Of a stretch of 64,000 nt of DNA, positions 1 through 9,597 are shown one piece after another. Both the position numbers and the translations under genes were made by a program. Position 1 is the first letter of the stretch, and each line of letters opens with the position of its first letter. The notes below the pieces were generated by a model that saw nothing but the letters and a program-made list of their open reading frames with translations, did no database searches and was not told the DNA's origin. The DNA comes from Pseudomonas poae (GTDB lineage Bacteria; Pseudomonadota; Gammaproteobacteria; Pseudomonadales; Pseudomonadaceae), in contig CP110972.1 of NCBI GenBank assembly GCA_028869255.1, positions 4,903,001 to 4,967,000 of the forward strand, written 5' to 3'.

Positions 1-1011
1 GAGGCTCAGCAGTTTGCTCAGGCTTTTTACCGACACGGCACCCACCGGGCCATCGACGATGCGCACGCGGATGTCGCCCTCAAAACTTTTCGCCAGTTGC
101 GCAAGAATTTTCGCCGGCCGTGCATGCAGGCCATGGGCATTGGCCAGGGTGATGCGTGCGCTGGGCCAGTCCGGCGGCAGTTCGCCGCCGAGCACTTCGA
201 GCACCGCACGGCTGCTGGTGGCGCGACCCAACTCCTGGCCGCGACCTTCGATCAGCAGCGCACACAGGCGCTCCAATAGTGTTTGATGCGCTTCGCCGAG
301 GCTGGCCAGGCAAAACAGGCCGTTGAGCGGCTGGCCGAGGTAGCGCATGGGTTTGTCCGGGGTGACAAAGGCCAGGCCCGGGCGCTTGACGGTCTGTTCG
401 CTGTGCAGCCACCACAGGCCATCGCCCAGGGGCAGCGCGTCCACCTGCTGCAACACAGCAGCGAAACCATTGCTGACACAATCGGCCTGGCGCAGCAAAC
501 GAGCGCCGCGCCATACCAATTCTTCGAAGTCATCGGCGGACACGCCCAGGCTGATCATCTGTGCGTCCAGTGCCAGCTCCTGCGGCGCGCCTTGCAGCAG
601 TTTCAGCAAGGCTTCGGCGCTGCCGGCACGGCGCAGTGCCTGGCCCAGGTCGGTTTCACCGAGGGCGCGGGTCAGCAGCTGCAACAGGCGCAGGTGTTCG
701 TCGGATTTGGCGGCAATGCCGATGGCCAGGTAGACAATCTGGCCGTCGCCCCAGTCCACCCCTTCGGGAAACTGCAGCAGGCGCACGCCGGTGGAAAACA
801 CCTGGTCGCGGGTTTCGGGGGTGCCGTGGGGGATCGCAATACCTTGCCCGAGAAAGGTCGAGCCCTGAGCTTCACGGGCTTGCAAGCCGCTGAGGTATCC
901 CTCGGCGACCAGGCCGTCGGCCACCAGTTTGTCAGCGAGCAGGTGCAAGGCAGCAGATTTGTCCACAGCCGTCTGGCCCATGGAAATCTGCTCTACAGTG
1001 AGCTCAAGCAT
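1..1011 (-). CDS. fruB: PTS fructose multiphosphoryl transfer protein FruB (N-terminal part, runs off the left edge)
   Basis: Cytoplasmic phosphoryl carrier of the fructose phosphotransferase system, in which EIIA, HPr and EI are fused; it passes phosphate from phosphoenolpyruvate to the membrane component FruA. About 337 residues are visible from the ATG, roughly the first third of the family length (about 950). The N-terminal EIIA-Fru domain shows GIAIPHGT with the phosphorylatable His62, and the later HPr domain shows GLHARPAK with its active His296. The EI domain lies outside the window. The gene is divergent from the fructose regulator gene, with a Cra operator between them, so induction by fructose through Cra is expected. 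fruK and fruA should follow beyond the edge. Confidence 0.93.
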   Translation of the reverse strand, partial: MLELTVEQISMGQTAVDKSAALHLLADKLVADGLVAEGYLSGLQAREAQGSTFLGQGIAIPHGTPETRDQVFSTGVRLLQFPEGVDWGDGQIVYLAIGIAAKSDEHLRLLQLLTRALGETDLGQALRRAGSAEALLKLLQGAPQELALDAQMISLGVSADDFEELVWRGARLLRQADCVSNGFAAVLQQVDALPLGDGLWWLHSEQTVKRPGLAFVTPDKPMRYLGQPLNGLFCLASLGEAHQTLLERLCALLIEGRGQELGRATSSRAVLEVLGGELPPDWPSARITLANAHGLHARPAKILAQLAKSFEGDIRVRIVDGPVGAVSVKSLSKLLSL

Positions 1012-1145
1012 GCCGTTCTCCTAGTTAGTGCAGTGGCGCACTAGGTATTGTTTTAAACAAACAGTGTAATGGGTGTTCATAAATAACTGACTGAGCAGTC
1101 AATTGGCAGTAGGCACTCAGTCGCGAACGTCGTAAAAATACGCTG

Positions 1146-1159
1146 GCTGAAACGTTTAA
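1146..1159. promoter_or_regulatory. Cra (FruR) operator in the fruB-fruR intergenic region
   Basis: The bases GCTGAAACGTTTAA contain TGAAACGTTTAA. Its reverse complement, TTAAACGTTTCA, is the operator described for Pseudomonas putida Cra at the fruB promoter. It lies about 135 bp upstream of the fruB start and 145 bp upstream of fruR, where a repressor of fruB would sit. Binding itself is inferred. Confidence 0.7.
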
Positions 1160-1242
1160 TCTAGAATTTATGGCAGATTACGCGTTAATTGCGCATCCTT
1201 GAAGGACCGCTCGGCATTTGAGCCAGGACATTGGTCGTGTGC

Positions 1243-1256
1243 CGTAATCGGTTACG
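1243..1256. promoter_or_regulatory. Short palindrome upstream of fruR, possible autoregulatory operator
   Basis: CGTAA-TCGG-TTACG is an inverted repeat with 5-bp arms, centred about 55 bp before the fruR start codon. LacI-family repressors bind such palindromes, but this one does not match the Cra site further upstream, so its role is a guess. Confidence 0.3.
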
Positions 1257-1304
1257 ATTGGACAAAGTGTCGGGGCAAGCTCCAAAAAACAAGGAAATCC
1301 CGGT

Positions 1305-2300
1305 TTGAAACTCAGTGATATCGCACGTCTCGCCGGTGTGTCCGTGACCACCGCCAGCTACGTCATCAACGGCAAAGCCGAACAGCAACGGATCAGCAAC
1401 GCCACCGTCGAACGGGTGCGTGCGATCGTCGAGGCCCATGGCTTTACCCCCAACCCCCAGGCAGCCGGGCTGCGCAGTCGGCATACGCGCACCTTGGGTT
1501 TCATCCTGCCCGACCTGGAAAACCCCAGTTACGCACGCATCGCCAAGCTGCTGGAGCAAGGCGCCCGCGCCCGTGGCTATCAGTTGCTGATCGCCAGTTC
1601 CGACGATGAGGCCGGTAGCGAGCGCCAATTGCTGCAGCTATTCCGCGCCCGCCGTTGCGATGCGCTGTTCGTCGCCAGCTGCCTGCCGGCCGGCGATGAC
1701 AGCTACCGCGAGTTGCAAGCCAAGGGCCTGCCGGTGATCGCGATTGACCGGGTGATGGAAGCGGGGCAGTTCTGCTCGGTGGTCAGCGACGACCGCCAGG
1801 CGTGCCAGCAATTGACCAGCAGCCTGCTGCAACCCGTGCCCAAACAGATCGTGCTGATCGGCGCACGGCCCGAGCTGAGCATCAGCCAGGAACGCGCCGC
1901 AGGTTTTCGCGAGGCGCTGCAAGGCTTCACCGGCGAGGTGCTGGTTGAACACGGCGAAGCGTTCAGTCGCGACTGTGGCCGACAGTTGATGGAGCAATTG
2001 CTGCAACGCCTGGGGCATTTGCCTGACGCCTTGGTGACCACTTCCTACGTGCTGCTGCAAGGTGTGTTCGATGCGCTGCATGACTTCCCACTGAAGTCGC
2101 GGCCGCTGCGCCTGGGCACTTTTGGTGATACTCAGTTGCTGGATTTCCTGCCGCTGCCGGTCAACGCCATGGCCCAGCAACACCAGCTGATCGCCGACAC
2201 CGCCCTGCGCCTGGCCCTGGCGGCCATTGAAGAGGAACACTATCAACCCGGCGTGCACGCCATCGGGCGGACCTTCAAGCAGCGTATCCACGAGGCCTGA
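1305..2300 (+). CDS. fruR: Catabolite repressor/activator Cra (FruR), LacI family
   Basis: Transcription regulator of fructose uptake that responds to fructose 1-phosphate in pseudomonads. The 331-residue protein has the LacI-type helix-turn-helix at the N terminus (KLSDIARLAGVSVTTASYVING), a hinge helix, and a periplasmic-binding-protein-like effector domain beginning near LGFILPDLENPSYARI. The start codon is TTG, chosen because it gives the canonical MKLSDIAR start and has AAGGA about 10 bases upstream. It is divergent from fruB and followed three bases later by a TatD-type nuclease gene, so the two are probably co-transcribed. Confidence 0.93.
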   Translation: MKLSDIARLAGVSVTTASYVINGKAEQQRISNATVERVRAIVEAHGFTPNPQAAGLRSRHTRTLGFILPDLENPSYARIAKLLEQGARARGYQLLIASSDDEAGSERQLLQLFRARRCDALFVASCLPAGDDSYRELQAKGLPVIAIDRVMEAGQFCSVVSDDRQACQQLTSSLLQPVPKQIVLIGARPELSISQERAAGFREALQGFTGEVLVEHGEAFSRDCGRQLMEQLLQRLGHLPDALVTTSYVLLQGVFDALHDFPLKSRPLRLGTFGDTQLLDFLPLPVNAMAQQHQLIADTALRLALAAIEEEHYQPGVHAIGRTFKQRIHEA

Positions 2301-2302
2301 AT

Positions 2303-3079
2303 GTGGAGCTGATCGACACCCACACCCACCTGGACTTTGCGGATTTCGACCACGATCGCCGCGAAGTCCTCGTCCACAGCCGAGAGTTGGGCGTAAGGCG
2401 CATGGTGGTGCTGGGGGTGTATCAGCACAATTGGCAACGCCTGTGGGATCTGGTGCAAACCGATGCAGGTTTATTCGCCGCATTCGGGCTGCACCCGGTG
2501 TATCTCGAGGACCACCACCCCGCCCACTTGACGGAACTCGGTGACTGGCTGACCCGCTTGCAGGGCCATCGGCAGGTGTGTGCGGTCGGCGAGATCGGCC
2601 TGGATTACTTCGTCGAAACCCTCGACCGCGAGCGCCAGCAACAGCTGTTCGAAGCTCAGCTCAAGCTTGCGGTGGATTTTCAACTGCCGGCGCTGTTGCA
2701 CGTGCGCCGCAGCCACGCGGCGGTGATCGCCACCCTCAAGCGCATTCGCCTGCCACGCGGCGGCATCATCCACGCGTTTGCCGGGAGCCGGGAAGAAGCC
2801 CGCGAGTACATCAAATTGGGTTTCAAGCTCGGCCTGGGCGGTGCCCCGACCTGGCCACAGGCGCTGCGCATGCACAAGGTGCTGACGCAGTTGCCGTTGG
2901 ACGCGGTAGTGCTGGAAACCGACTCGCCCGATATGGCGCCCGCCATGTACCCCGGCCAGCGCAATAGCCCGCAGCACCTGCCGGCCATCTGCAGCGCCCT
3001 GGCCGAGCGCATGGGTACCAGCCCGCTATTGCTGGCTGAGGCGAGCACACGCAATGCGTGTGAACTGTTCAACTGGTAG
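2303..3079 (+). CDS. TatD family metal-dependent hydrolase (DNase)
   Basis: Cytoplasmic TIM-barrel metallohydrolase of the TatD/YcfH type, a family linked to DNA 3'-5' exonuclease activity. The 258 residues show the metal-binding HTHLD at residues 7-9, VGEIGLDY with the bridging Glu, IIHAFAGS, and LETDSPDM with the late Asp. The start is GTG immediately after the fruR stop codon; an overlapping ATG two bases earlier is in another frame and stops at once. It is likely expressed from the fruR promoter. Its last 54 bases overlap the convergent zinc-ribbon membrane protein gene. The physiological substrate here is unknown. Confidence 0.88.
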   Translation: MELIDTHTHLDFADFDHDRREVLVHSRELGVRRMVVLGVYQHNWQRLWDLVQTDAGLFAAFGLHPVYLEDHHPAHLTELGDWLTRLQGHRQVCAVGEIGLDYFVETLDRERQQQLFEAQLKLAVDFQLPALLHVRRSHAAVIATLKRIRLPRGGIIHAFAGSREEAREYIKLGFKLGLGGAPTWPQALRMHKVLTQLPLDAVVLETDSPDMAPAMYPGQRNSPQHLPAICSALAERMGTSPLLLAEASTRNACELFNW

Positions 3080-3457
3080 GGCGGCGGCCACCACTTGCAG
3101 GTCCAGGGTGATCCGCTGCCGATAGCGCGCATAACGCAATGCCAGGAAATGCACGAGCATCACCACCAGTGACACATTGAGCTGGCCGACTATGCTGATC
3201 AAACCTACCCACTCCGCCACCAGGGCCACGATCAGCACCACGCAGGTCAACACCCTCATGCTCGGGCGTACCATGGCCCAGTGGTCCAGCGATTTGAACC
3301 GGTGCATCTGCCGCGGGCAGCGCAACTGCAATATCCGGTGGCAGTCGGGGCAGTCGAAGGGCTCCTCGATGGCGATCGCATTCAACTGCCAGGGCTTGAG
3401 TTCAAACCTGATGCCGCAATGGGTGCAGTGCCCCCGGATGCCGATTGCGCGGGTCAT
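3026..3457 (-). CDS. Small membrane protein with N-terminal zinc ribbon
   Basis: I do not recognise a named family. The 143-residue product has two CxxC pairs (C11/C14 and C36/C39), typical of a zinc ribbon, followed by two adjacent hydrophobic segments at about residues 65-85 and 86-106, then a basic cytoplasmic-type tail. The chosen ATG is preceded by GGGGAG at proper spacing; a longer frame extends further upstream without a better ribosome site. It converges on the TatD gene and overlaps its end by 54 bases. A membrane-anchored metal-binding or regulatory role is possible but unproven. Confidence 0.65.
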   Translation of the reverse strand: MTRAIGIRGHCTHCGIRFELKPWQLNAIAIEEPFDCPDCHRILQLRCPRQMHRFKSLDHWAMVRPSMRVLTCVVLIVALVAEWVGLISIVGQLNVSLVVMLVHFLALRYARYRQRITLDLQVVAAALPVEQFTRIACARLSQQ

Positions 3458-3583
3458 CGCCGTACTCCCCTGAGCCTGAACTTGATCGAGACAAAGTCTC
3501 GCCCATTTATGCGACGAGAAAAGAGTCGCTGGGAAATCAAGAAAAGCACCACGACAGATGGAGACAATTCTCACGTCGGCGCC

Positions 3584-5614
3584 TTACACCCGAAACGCAC
3601 CGATCAAGTGCTTCAGTTCTATCACCTGGGTCGACAGCTGGCGGCTCGCCGCTTCGGTCTGATGCGCGCCCTCGGCCGCATGCTCACCGGCGCGGTTGAT
3701 CGCGACGATGTTCTGGTCGATATCGTGGGCGACGGCGGTCTGCTGCTCCACGGCGGCGGCAATTTGCTGGTTCTGATCGACGATCATACCGACGGCGCCG
3801 AGGATATTTTCCAGGGCCTGCTGGACTTTTTCCGACTCCCCAACTGTGCCATTGGCCATGGCATGGCTGGTGCCCATCGCCTTCACCGCCGCCGCCACAC
3901 CGCTGTGCAAGCGCAGGATGGTCTGTTCGATTTCTTCGGTGGAGTGTTGGGTACGCCGGGCCAGGGTGCGTACCTCGTCGGCCACTACCGCAAACCCGCG
4001 CCCCTGCTCACCGGCCCGCGCAGCTTCGATGGCCGCATTGAGGGCCAGCAGATTGGTTTGTTCGGCAATGCTCTTGATCACCTCCAGCACGCTGCTGATG
4101 GACTGGCTGTCGGTGGCCAACTGGTTGATCACCTGCACCGACTGGTCGATCTCCGAGGCCAACCGCACGATGCTGCCTTGTTGGGACTGCACCAGGCCAC
4201 GGCCACTGACGGTTTCGTCATTGACGCTGTGGGCACTGCTGACGGCCGCTGCCGCACTGCGTGCGACTTCCTGGGCGGTGGACGACATCTGGTTCATGGC
4301 CGTCGCAACCTGCTCGATCTGGCTGCGCTGGCCGGCGACCGCCTGGTTGCTCCGGGCCGAGACCGCTTCCACCTGGCCCGCCTGGAGTTCGACCTGGGTG
4401 ACGGTGTGCCCGACGCGCTCGATCAAGTCATGGATCTTGGCCACGGTGCCGTTGAATACCTGCCCCAGATCACCCAGTTCATCGCGGCTCTGGGCGACAA
4501 AAGTGACGGTCATGTCACCGGCCGCCACCTTGTCCATCATCGCACCCAGGCGTCGCAAGGTGGTGCGCGTGGAGGCGTAGAAACCGGCGTACAAGTAGAA
4601 GATCAGCAAAAATACCGCCGTCAGGGCCGAAACCAACACCACCATGTGCATGCGGTTCTGCGCCAGACGTTGCTCCAGCTGCTGGCCGATAAAGGCCAGG
4701 GTGGCCTCATCGAGTTGATAGGTCTGCGCCATCAACTGGCTGACGCTGTCGTAAAAACCCTGCCAGGGCGCGTCCAGGGTTTCGGCCATCACCACCTGTT
4801 CTTCAAACAGCTCGCTGCCTTGCTTGAGGCTGGCGTTACTGGCTTTGGCTAAACTGTCGAGGGCCGCATGGGCGGCCTTGCTGGCGCCGAGGGCGTCCTG
4901 CAACTTCAAGCCGTATTCGGCCTGGAGTTTTTCCAGCTGTTGCAGCAGCTCGTCAAAGCGCGTGCTGGAGGATGAATTGAGAAAGCCCTGGCCCAGGGAA
5001 TACGCGCCCATCGCCCGACCTTCGCCCAGGGTCTGGGTGACTTGCGGGGTGACGCTGGTGATCAACTCGCTGAGCTGGCGCAGATCGCTTTGGGGATCGC
5101 GGCTCAAGCCAGCCTGGCTGGCGATGATCTGGCTGAGCATTTGCGCCTTGTTCAGCAACTTGCCGATCAGCGCACTTTTGCTCAACAGCGACGTTTCTTG
5201 TTGCTGGGCCTTGAAGGCGGCCACCAACTCGTCGCGCTTAGCCTCGAAAGCGGCGATTTGTTCCGGCTCGGTGACCATCGCGCTGAGGCTCTGCAGGCGG
5301 CTCAGTACGCTTTGTTCCAGGGCCGTGATCTTGCCCTCCAGGTCACCGGCCTTGCCGGCCTGACCGAGGGTCGCGTTGATCTGCAGCTGGTTGTTGAGCG
5401 TTTCCAGGTCACGGCGCAGCGCCAGGCTGCTGCCGAGCAAATCGAGGCTTTGCAGTTCGATGCGGGTGCCCTGGAATTCGCGCCACGAATCGCGCACCAG
5501 GTAAAAATTGGTCGCCAGCATCGGCAACAGGAACAGCACGCTGATCAGGCTGAATTTCATGCCGAAACTCAGGCGGTTCATCAGCGCGACAGCGGGATAG
5601 AGCAAGCTCTTCAC
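3584..5614 (-). CDS. Methyl-accepting chemotaxis protein
   Basis: Transmembrane chemoreceptor that signals through CheW/CheA to the flagellar motor or a similar pathway. The 676-residue protein has a first membrane span at about residues 20-40, a long mainly helical periplasmic sensor region of about 280 residues, a second span near 324-346 ([20 protein letters not shown]), a HAMP domain, and the conserved signalling hairpin [20 protein letters not shown] followed by [19 protein letters not shown]. The start codon is GTG with AAGGGGAG upstream. The gene stands alone. The ligand cannot be predicted; the sensor region is helical rather than Cache-like. Confidence 0.92.
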   Translation of the reverse strand: MKSLLYPAVALMNRLSFGMKFSLISVLFLLPMLATNFYLVRDSWREFQGTRIELQSLDLLGSSLALRRDLETLNNQLQINATLGQAGKAGDLEGKITALEQSVLSRLQSLSAMVTEPEQIAAFEAKRDELVAAFKAQQQETSLLSKSALIGKLLNKAQMLSQIIASQAGLSRDPQSDLRQLSELITSVTPQVTQTLGEGRAMGAYSLGQGFLNSSSSTRFDELLQQLEKLQAEYGLKLQDALGASKAAHAALDSLAKASNASLKQGSELFEEQVVMAETLDAPWQGFYDSVSQLMAQTYQLDEATLAFIGQQLEQRLAQNRMHMVVLVSALTAVFLLIFYLYAGFYASTRTTLRRLGAMMDKVAAGDMTVTFVAQSRDELGDLGQVFNGTVAKIHDLIERVGHTVTQVELQAGQVEAVSARSNQAVAGQRSQIEQVATAMNQMSSTAQEVARSAAAAVSSAHSVNDETVSGRGLVQSQQGSIVRLASEIDQSVQVINQLATDSQSISSVLEVIKSIAEQTNLLALNAAIEAARAGEQGRGFAVVADEVRTLARRTQHSTEEIEQTILRLHSGVAAAVKAMGTSHAMANGTVGESEKVQQALENILGAVGMIVDQNQQIAAAVEQQTAVAHDIDQNIVAINRAGEHAAEGAHQTEAASRQLSTQVIELKHLIGAFRV

Positions 5615-5736
5615 AGGTGAACTCCCCTTTAATTATTTTTATTTGAGGCGCAGGGCGGCGGCAGAAAGCCACTATTTGGCGCTCTGTCTGTATAGCTCAA
5701 ATTGAAAGGGAGTTTTGTAACGTAAAGTTAACGAGC

Positions 5737-5783
5737 TGTGGGAGGGGGCTTGCACCGCTATCGGCAGCAAGCCCCCTCACACA
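5737..5783. repeat. REP-like hairpin between the chemoreceptor and ampE
   Basis: An inverted repeat whose arms begin TGTGGGAGGGGGCTTG and end CAAGCCCCCTCACACA, enclosing a 15-base loop. The ends resemble the GTGGGAG REP family seen elsewhere in the window. It may also act as a terminator-like structure downstream of ampE. Confidence 0.7.
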
Positions 5784-5804
5784 TTGTTGACCGTGCTCAC
5801 TGGA

Positions 5805-6641
5805 TTAAGGCAATACAGTCCAGATGGCAAACCCGGCGTACCACAGCACCGCAGCGCGCAGCAGCAGTTCCCATAGTCGGTCCAGGCTGTTGATGCCGTC
5901 GGGACCGACTGCCGGCGGCGGGATTTCGGCGGCCACCAGCCCGACTTTTTCCATCAGTTGCGCGGCGCTGATGTCCCAGCTCAACAGCTCGTGGAGCATG
6001 ACGCGGCTGACCGCGACAAAGTTGCCCACCAAGGCAAAGCTGGCCGCCAGCAAGCGTACCGGCAACCAGTCGAACGCGTGGCGCAACTGCCCGGCGCGCT
6101 CGGCCACCAGCGGGTTCTTGCTGTGTTCGCTGGCCAAGGCCAACAAGCGATAAGCCAGGGCGGCAACCGGCCCCAGCAGGAAGTACCAGAAAATCACCGC
6201 GAAAAAGCTCTGGTAAGCCTGCCACAGCAAATGGCCCTGCACGCGCTCGAGCAGCTGTTCACCACTGTCGGCGCTCAGGTTCAAATCACGCTCGGCCACA
6301 TGCTCGGCGGCCTGCAGATCGCCACGCCGCCAGGCATCGCGGAACGGGCCGAGCCCGGCCAGCAGATCACCGCGCCCCAGGCTGTAAATCACCACTAGCA
6401 GGTGCACCGGCAGTGCCAAAAGGCCATAAGCCACCGGTTCCAGCACCAACAACAGAAGCGCCAGCAGCGCCACCGGCAACAACACCAGCAGCACCAGGAT
6501 CAGCCAGGGCTGCTTGCCCAGGCGCGGGCTCGATTCAAGCTTGGCCAGCTCGCGCAACCAGCCGCCATCGCGCTGCAACCGCCGGCGCAGGGCCGAGAAT
6601 TTCTCGATCCACACGGCCAGCACCAACACCAGAAAACTCAT
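5805..6641 (-). CDS. ampE: AmpE, inner-membrane signalling modulator of beta-lactamase induction
   Basis: Polytopic inner-membrane protein that with AmpD forms the ampDE operon affecting beta-lactamase regulation and cell-wall recycling. The 278-residue product starts MSFLVLVLAVWIEKFSALRR, the usual AmpE start, and contains several hydrophobic spans, including WLILVLLVLLPVALLALLLL and the YSLGRGDLLAGL motif typical of the family. A 15-residue upstream extension in frame was rejected because it lies inside ampD. The start overlaps the ampD stop by four bases, which indicates translational coupling. Its biochemical role is not established. Confidence 0.92.
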   Translation of the reverse strand: MSFLVLVLAVWIEKFSALRRRLQRDGGWLRELAKLESSPRLGKQPWLILVLLVLLPVALLALLLLVLEPVAYGLLALPVHLLVVIYSLGRGDLLAGLGPFRDAWRRGDLQAAEHVAERDLNLSADSGEQLLERVQGHLLWQAYQSFFAVIFWYFLLGPVAALAYRLLALASEHSKNPLVAERAGQLRHAFDWLPVRLLAASFALVGNFVAVSRVMLHELLSWDISAAQLMEKVGLVAAEIPPPAVGPDGINSLDRLWELLLRAAVLWYAGFAIWTVLP

Positions 6642-7201
6642 CGTGCGTGTCCTCCATCCAGCAGGGCGCTGCGAAAGCGCGTCCAATCAAAAGCGGGGCC
6701 GGGATCGGTCTTGCGCCCCGGAGCAATATCGCTGTGGCCACAAATACGCTGTGGGGTAATGCCTGGATAGGCCGCCAGCAGCTGACGGGTCAGGTCGATC
6801 AGCGACACATATTGGGCGTCGGTGAACGGCAGGTCATCCGTGCCTTCCAGCTCTATGCCCAGGGAAAAATCATTACAGGTTTCACGCCCTTCGAAGCGCG
6901 AGACCCCGGCATGCCAGGCCCGGTCGATACAGGACACAAACTGCGTCACCGCACCGTCGCGCTCAATCAGAAAATGCGCGGATACCCGAAGGTCGGCAAT
7001 CCCCTCAAAGTAGGGATGTTCCGTGACATCCAGACGGTTCTGGAAAAATTCCTGCACTTTGCCGGTGGCGAACTGTGCCGGTGGCAGGCTGATGTTGTGC
7101 ACCACCAACAGTGAGATTTCGCCTGCGGGGCGCTCATTGAAGTTGGGCGATGGGCAATGACGGATGCCCTGGCACCAACCGCTGGTGGGGTCCAACTGCA
7201 T
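6638..7201 (-). CDS. ampD: 1,6-anhydro-N-acetylmuramyl-L-alanine amidase AmpD
   Basis: Cytoplasmic zinc amidase that cleaves the peptide from anhydro-muropeptides during peptidoglycan recycling; its loss derepresses ampC in many pseudomonads. The 187-residue protein shows the zinc ligand His35 in LLVVHNISLPP, the HAGVSRFEGR segment, and near the end GHSDIAPGRKTDPGPAFDW, which carries the second His, the Lys and the last Asp ligand of the N-acetylmuramoyl-L-alanine amidase fold. Length matches the family. It is the first gene of ampDE. Confidence 0.96.
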   Translation of the reverse strand: MQLDPTSGWCQGIRHCPSPNFNERPAGEISLLVVHNISLPPAQFATGKVQEFFQNRLDVTEHPYFEGIADLRVSAHFLIERDGAVTQFVSCIDRAWHAGVSRFEGRETCNDFSLGIELEGTDDLPFTDAQYVSLIDLTRQLLAAYPGITPQRICGHSDIAPGRKTDPGPAFDWTRFRSALLDGGHAR

Positions 7202-7262
7202 ACAGGTTCCTTGAACGAGACAACGTGTTACCAGTATGCCGCGTTCGCCCCTGTGGTTGCGA

Positions 7263-9413
7263 TCACTTGCCGCGATTGAGTTGACGCAGCTTGCCCATCA
7301 CCGCCGCCAGCGCACGCTCGAACAACGGCCCATCGTCCAGGGTTTGCAGAGTGCCGCGCTTGAACGCGAGTGCCAGTTGGCCGGCGTTTTGCTCCAGCAC
7401 CTTGAGCCCCGTGCGGCTGACAAAAATGTAGCGGTTGGCCGGAGCCATGATCGCAGTCAGCCGGCAGCGCAGGGTGCTGCCTGTGTCTGGCTGGAACAGC
7501 ATCCAGGTGCCGATTCGCAACGAGTGGGCCCTGAGCAGCCCGGGATCGTTGGCCGGCAGGTCTGCTGCGGGATCATGCGCAATCGTGCTCAACACAAAAG
7601 GCTCGCGCACCTCGATCAACTCGTCGACGCCCCTCGGCAGCTGCACATGCAGGGCCTGCAACCGGACAAAAAACTCACGGGTGCTGAACGGGTCGAATGC
7701 GGCGCTGGCCAACCCGTCGCGCAACGCCTTGAGCAACCCCGGCAGTTGCTCCTGCAAGTGGCGCCCAGCCTCTGTGTCGTGTTGCAGGCTGACGCTCCAG
7801 ACCAACTCATCCAGGGTGCGCAGCCCCGCCTGCCATTGCACCGACTGTTCGCCGTGCTTGAGGCTGGCCAGTACCAGCACCTGGCTCCAGGCGTGCTGCA
7901 CAAATTGCACCACCGCTCGCGGCAGGACCTTGCCCATCAGGCGCCGACTGAGCACCTGCGCCACCCGCTCGCGGATCGCTTCGGTGCGCATGCGCGCGGC
8001 TTCGGCATCGCGGGTGTGCTGTTCAAGCAGCTCGCTGCGTTGTCGCTCATCGGCGGCAAACGCGCTGAACTGCGCCAGCAACTCGGAAAAAATCGCCGGG
8101 TCTTCGACATATTCGTTAAGCAGGCGTTGCACCACCTGCTCGATGCGCAGGTACAGGCTGTCGCGCTGGTAGCCATCGCTCGGGCTCCAGCCCATGGCGG
8201 CGGCAGCGATTTCGTTCAGCAGGCGGCGTGCCGGGTGGCCGGCGCGGCTGAAAAAGCTCTTGTCGAGCACCGCGACTTTGAGCATCGGGATCTGCAAGCG
8301 GGCAATCAAGGCTTTGAAGGCGTCGGGCACCGTGCGGTCGCTGAGGATGAACTCGAACAACAGCGCGATCAGGTTGATCACGTCTTCGTCCGACTCCTCC
8401 ACGACCCGCGACTTGCCACTCTTGACGCTGACGCGGGTGAGCAACTGCTCTAGCTGGTTGCGCAGGTCGAAATCATCCTCCGCCTCCGGCTCCGGCACGT
8501 ATTGCTGCAAATGGGACAACAGGCGCAGCAAGTCACGGGTGGCAATCGGCAGGGGCTCAGCGCTGGCCTCCAGGGTGGGCGCGACACTGCCGCGCAGCGT
8601 GGCCAGCAACGCCTGCAAGGCGGCGAAGGCTTCCTGGCCATTTTCGTCGACGGGCTGGCCGGCGCTCGGCTGTGCATCATGGCTCGGCAGCTCGCGGGCA
8701 GCACGCCCACCGGGCCGACGCGATGGCACAGCCTTGAGCTCCGGCAACACCCCCGTCGCGATCAGCAATTGGTTGGCCTCGCCGTACAGTTGGTCGGCGT
8801 CGCTGAGCACGTACTTTTCAAACAGCTTGAGCATGATCAGCTTTACCCGAATCTCCACGCCCAGGCTGCGCCCCGCCCGCAGGAACGACTCGCACAACAG
8901 CGCCGGCCCCAGGGGGTTCTCCCGGTCGTCCAGGCGGTTGCCCAGCAATGCGCTCAAGCGGGCGGTGAGTTGTGACAGCGCCAGGCCGTCGCGGTGGTGT
9001 ACCCGGCCCAGCATGGCCTCCAGCGCCAGCGCTTTTTCCAGCTCATCCCTGGACGTACCCGGCGCCGCGTCATAGGACACCACCGGCACCAGCTGAAGCT
9101 CGCCCTGCCCCGCGAGGCTCAGACCGGCGAACGCTTCGAACAGCCGCTCCATGAACACCCGCTCGAAATTCTTGCGTTTGAGGCGCAGGTCGCGCATGGC
9201 TTCAAAGAAAATATGGTGGTCGACGTTGTTACGGGCCTTGTCAGCCATCTCGAACAATGTGTCGTCGGCGTTATCGAACAATTCCTGCAGACCTTGCTGC
9301 AACTGTTGCGCCGCCTTGTCGCGGACCTGCAGCAACACCACCGGCAGTCGGGCGAGCGGCGATGGCGTGGCCTGTGCCTGGTTGATCGGCACCACCTTTC
9401 CGTCATTGTGCAT
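7263..9413 (-). CDS. DUF1631 domain-containing protein
   Basis: Large cytoplasmic protein of unknown function (716 residues), conserved between ampD and nadC in pseudomonads. It is acidic and helical without signal peptide or membrane span. Near residues 225-260 there is a low-complexity stretch (RRPGGRAARELPSHDAQ), and the C-terminal part, with WMLFQPDTGSTLRCRLTAIM and FVSRTGLKVLE, resembles a small beta-barrel such as a PilZ-like fold; this is only an impression. The chosen ATG is preceded by a strong CAGGAGG; a further in-frame extension of 44 residues upstream lacks a ribosome site. It is divergent from nadC. Confidence 0.82.
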   Translation of the reverse strand: MHNDGKVVPINQAQATPSPLARLPVVLLQVRDKAAQQLQQGLQELFDNADDTLFEMADKARNNVDHHIFFEAMRDLRLKRKNFERVFMERLFEAFAGLSLAGQGELQLVPVVSYDAAPGTSRDELEKALALEAMLGRVHHRDGLALSQLTARLSALLGNRLDDRENPLGPALLCESFLRAGRSLGVEIRVKLIMLKLFEKYVLSDADQLYGEANQLLIATGVLPELKAVPSRRPGGRAARELPSHDAQPSAGQPVDENGQEAFAALQALLATLRGSVAPTLEASAEPLPIATRDLLRLLSHLQQYVPEPEAEDDFDLRNQLEQLLTRVSVKSGKSRVVEESDEDVINLIALLFEFILSDRTVPDAFKALIARLQIPMLKVAVLDKSFFSRAGHPARRLLNEIAAAAMGWSPSDGYQRDSLYLRIEQVVQRLLNEYVEDPAIFSELLAQFSAFAADERQRSELLEQHTRDAEAARMRTEAIRERVAQVLSRRLMGKVLPRAVVQFVQHAWSQVLVLASLKHGEQSVQWQAGLRTLDELVWSVSLQHDTEAGRHLQEQLPGLLKALRDGLASAAFDPFSTREFFVRLQALHVQLPRGVDELIEVREPFVLSTIAHDPAADLPANDPGLLRAHSLRIGTWMLFQPDTGSTLRCRLTAIMAPANRYIFVSRTGLKVLEQNAGQLALAFKRGTLQTLDDGPLFERALAAVMGKLRQLNRGK

Positions 9414-9597
9414 CCTGGCCTCCTGAAACGGCGGTATTGAGTGGGGCAAAGAACGGCTACGGGCCTTTTTTGCCGGTGGGTAACCGGTGATTACCTGGAC
9501 GTCAAAGCTATGACGCCAATTGCAAGGCGCGAGATTATCTTGCAAATGAGGTGGGTTGCGCCAGCAAACTCTGCCAATGCGCTGTAAATGAGCGGCG

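Noticed and set aside
5615..5736. Sigma-28 (FliA) promoter for the chemoreceptor
   Set aside because: GCCAAATA and TCAA-like words exist on the minus strand but at wrong spacing.
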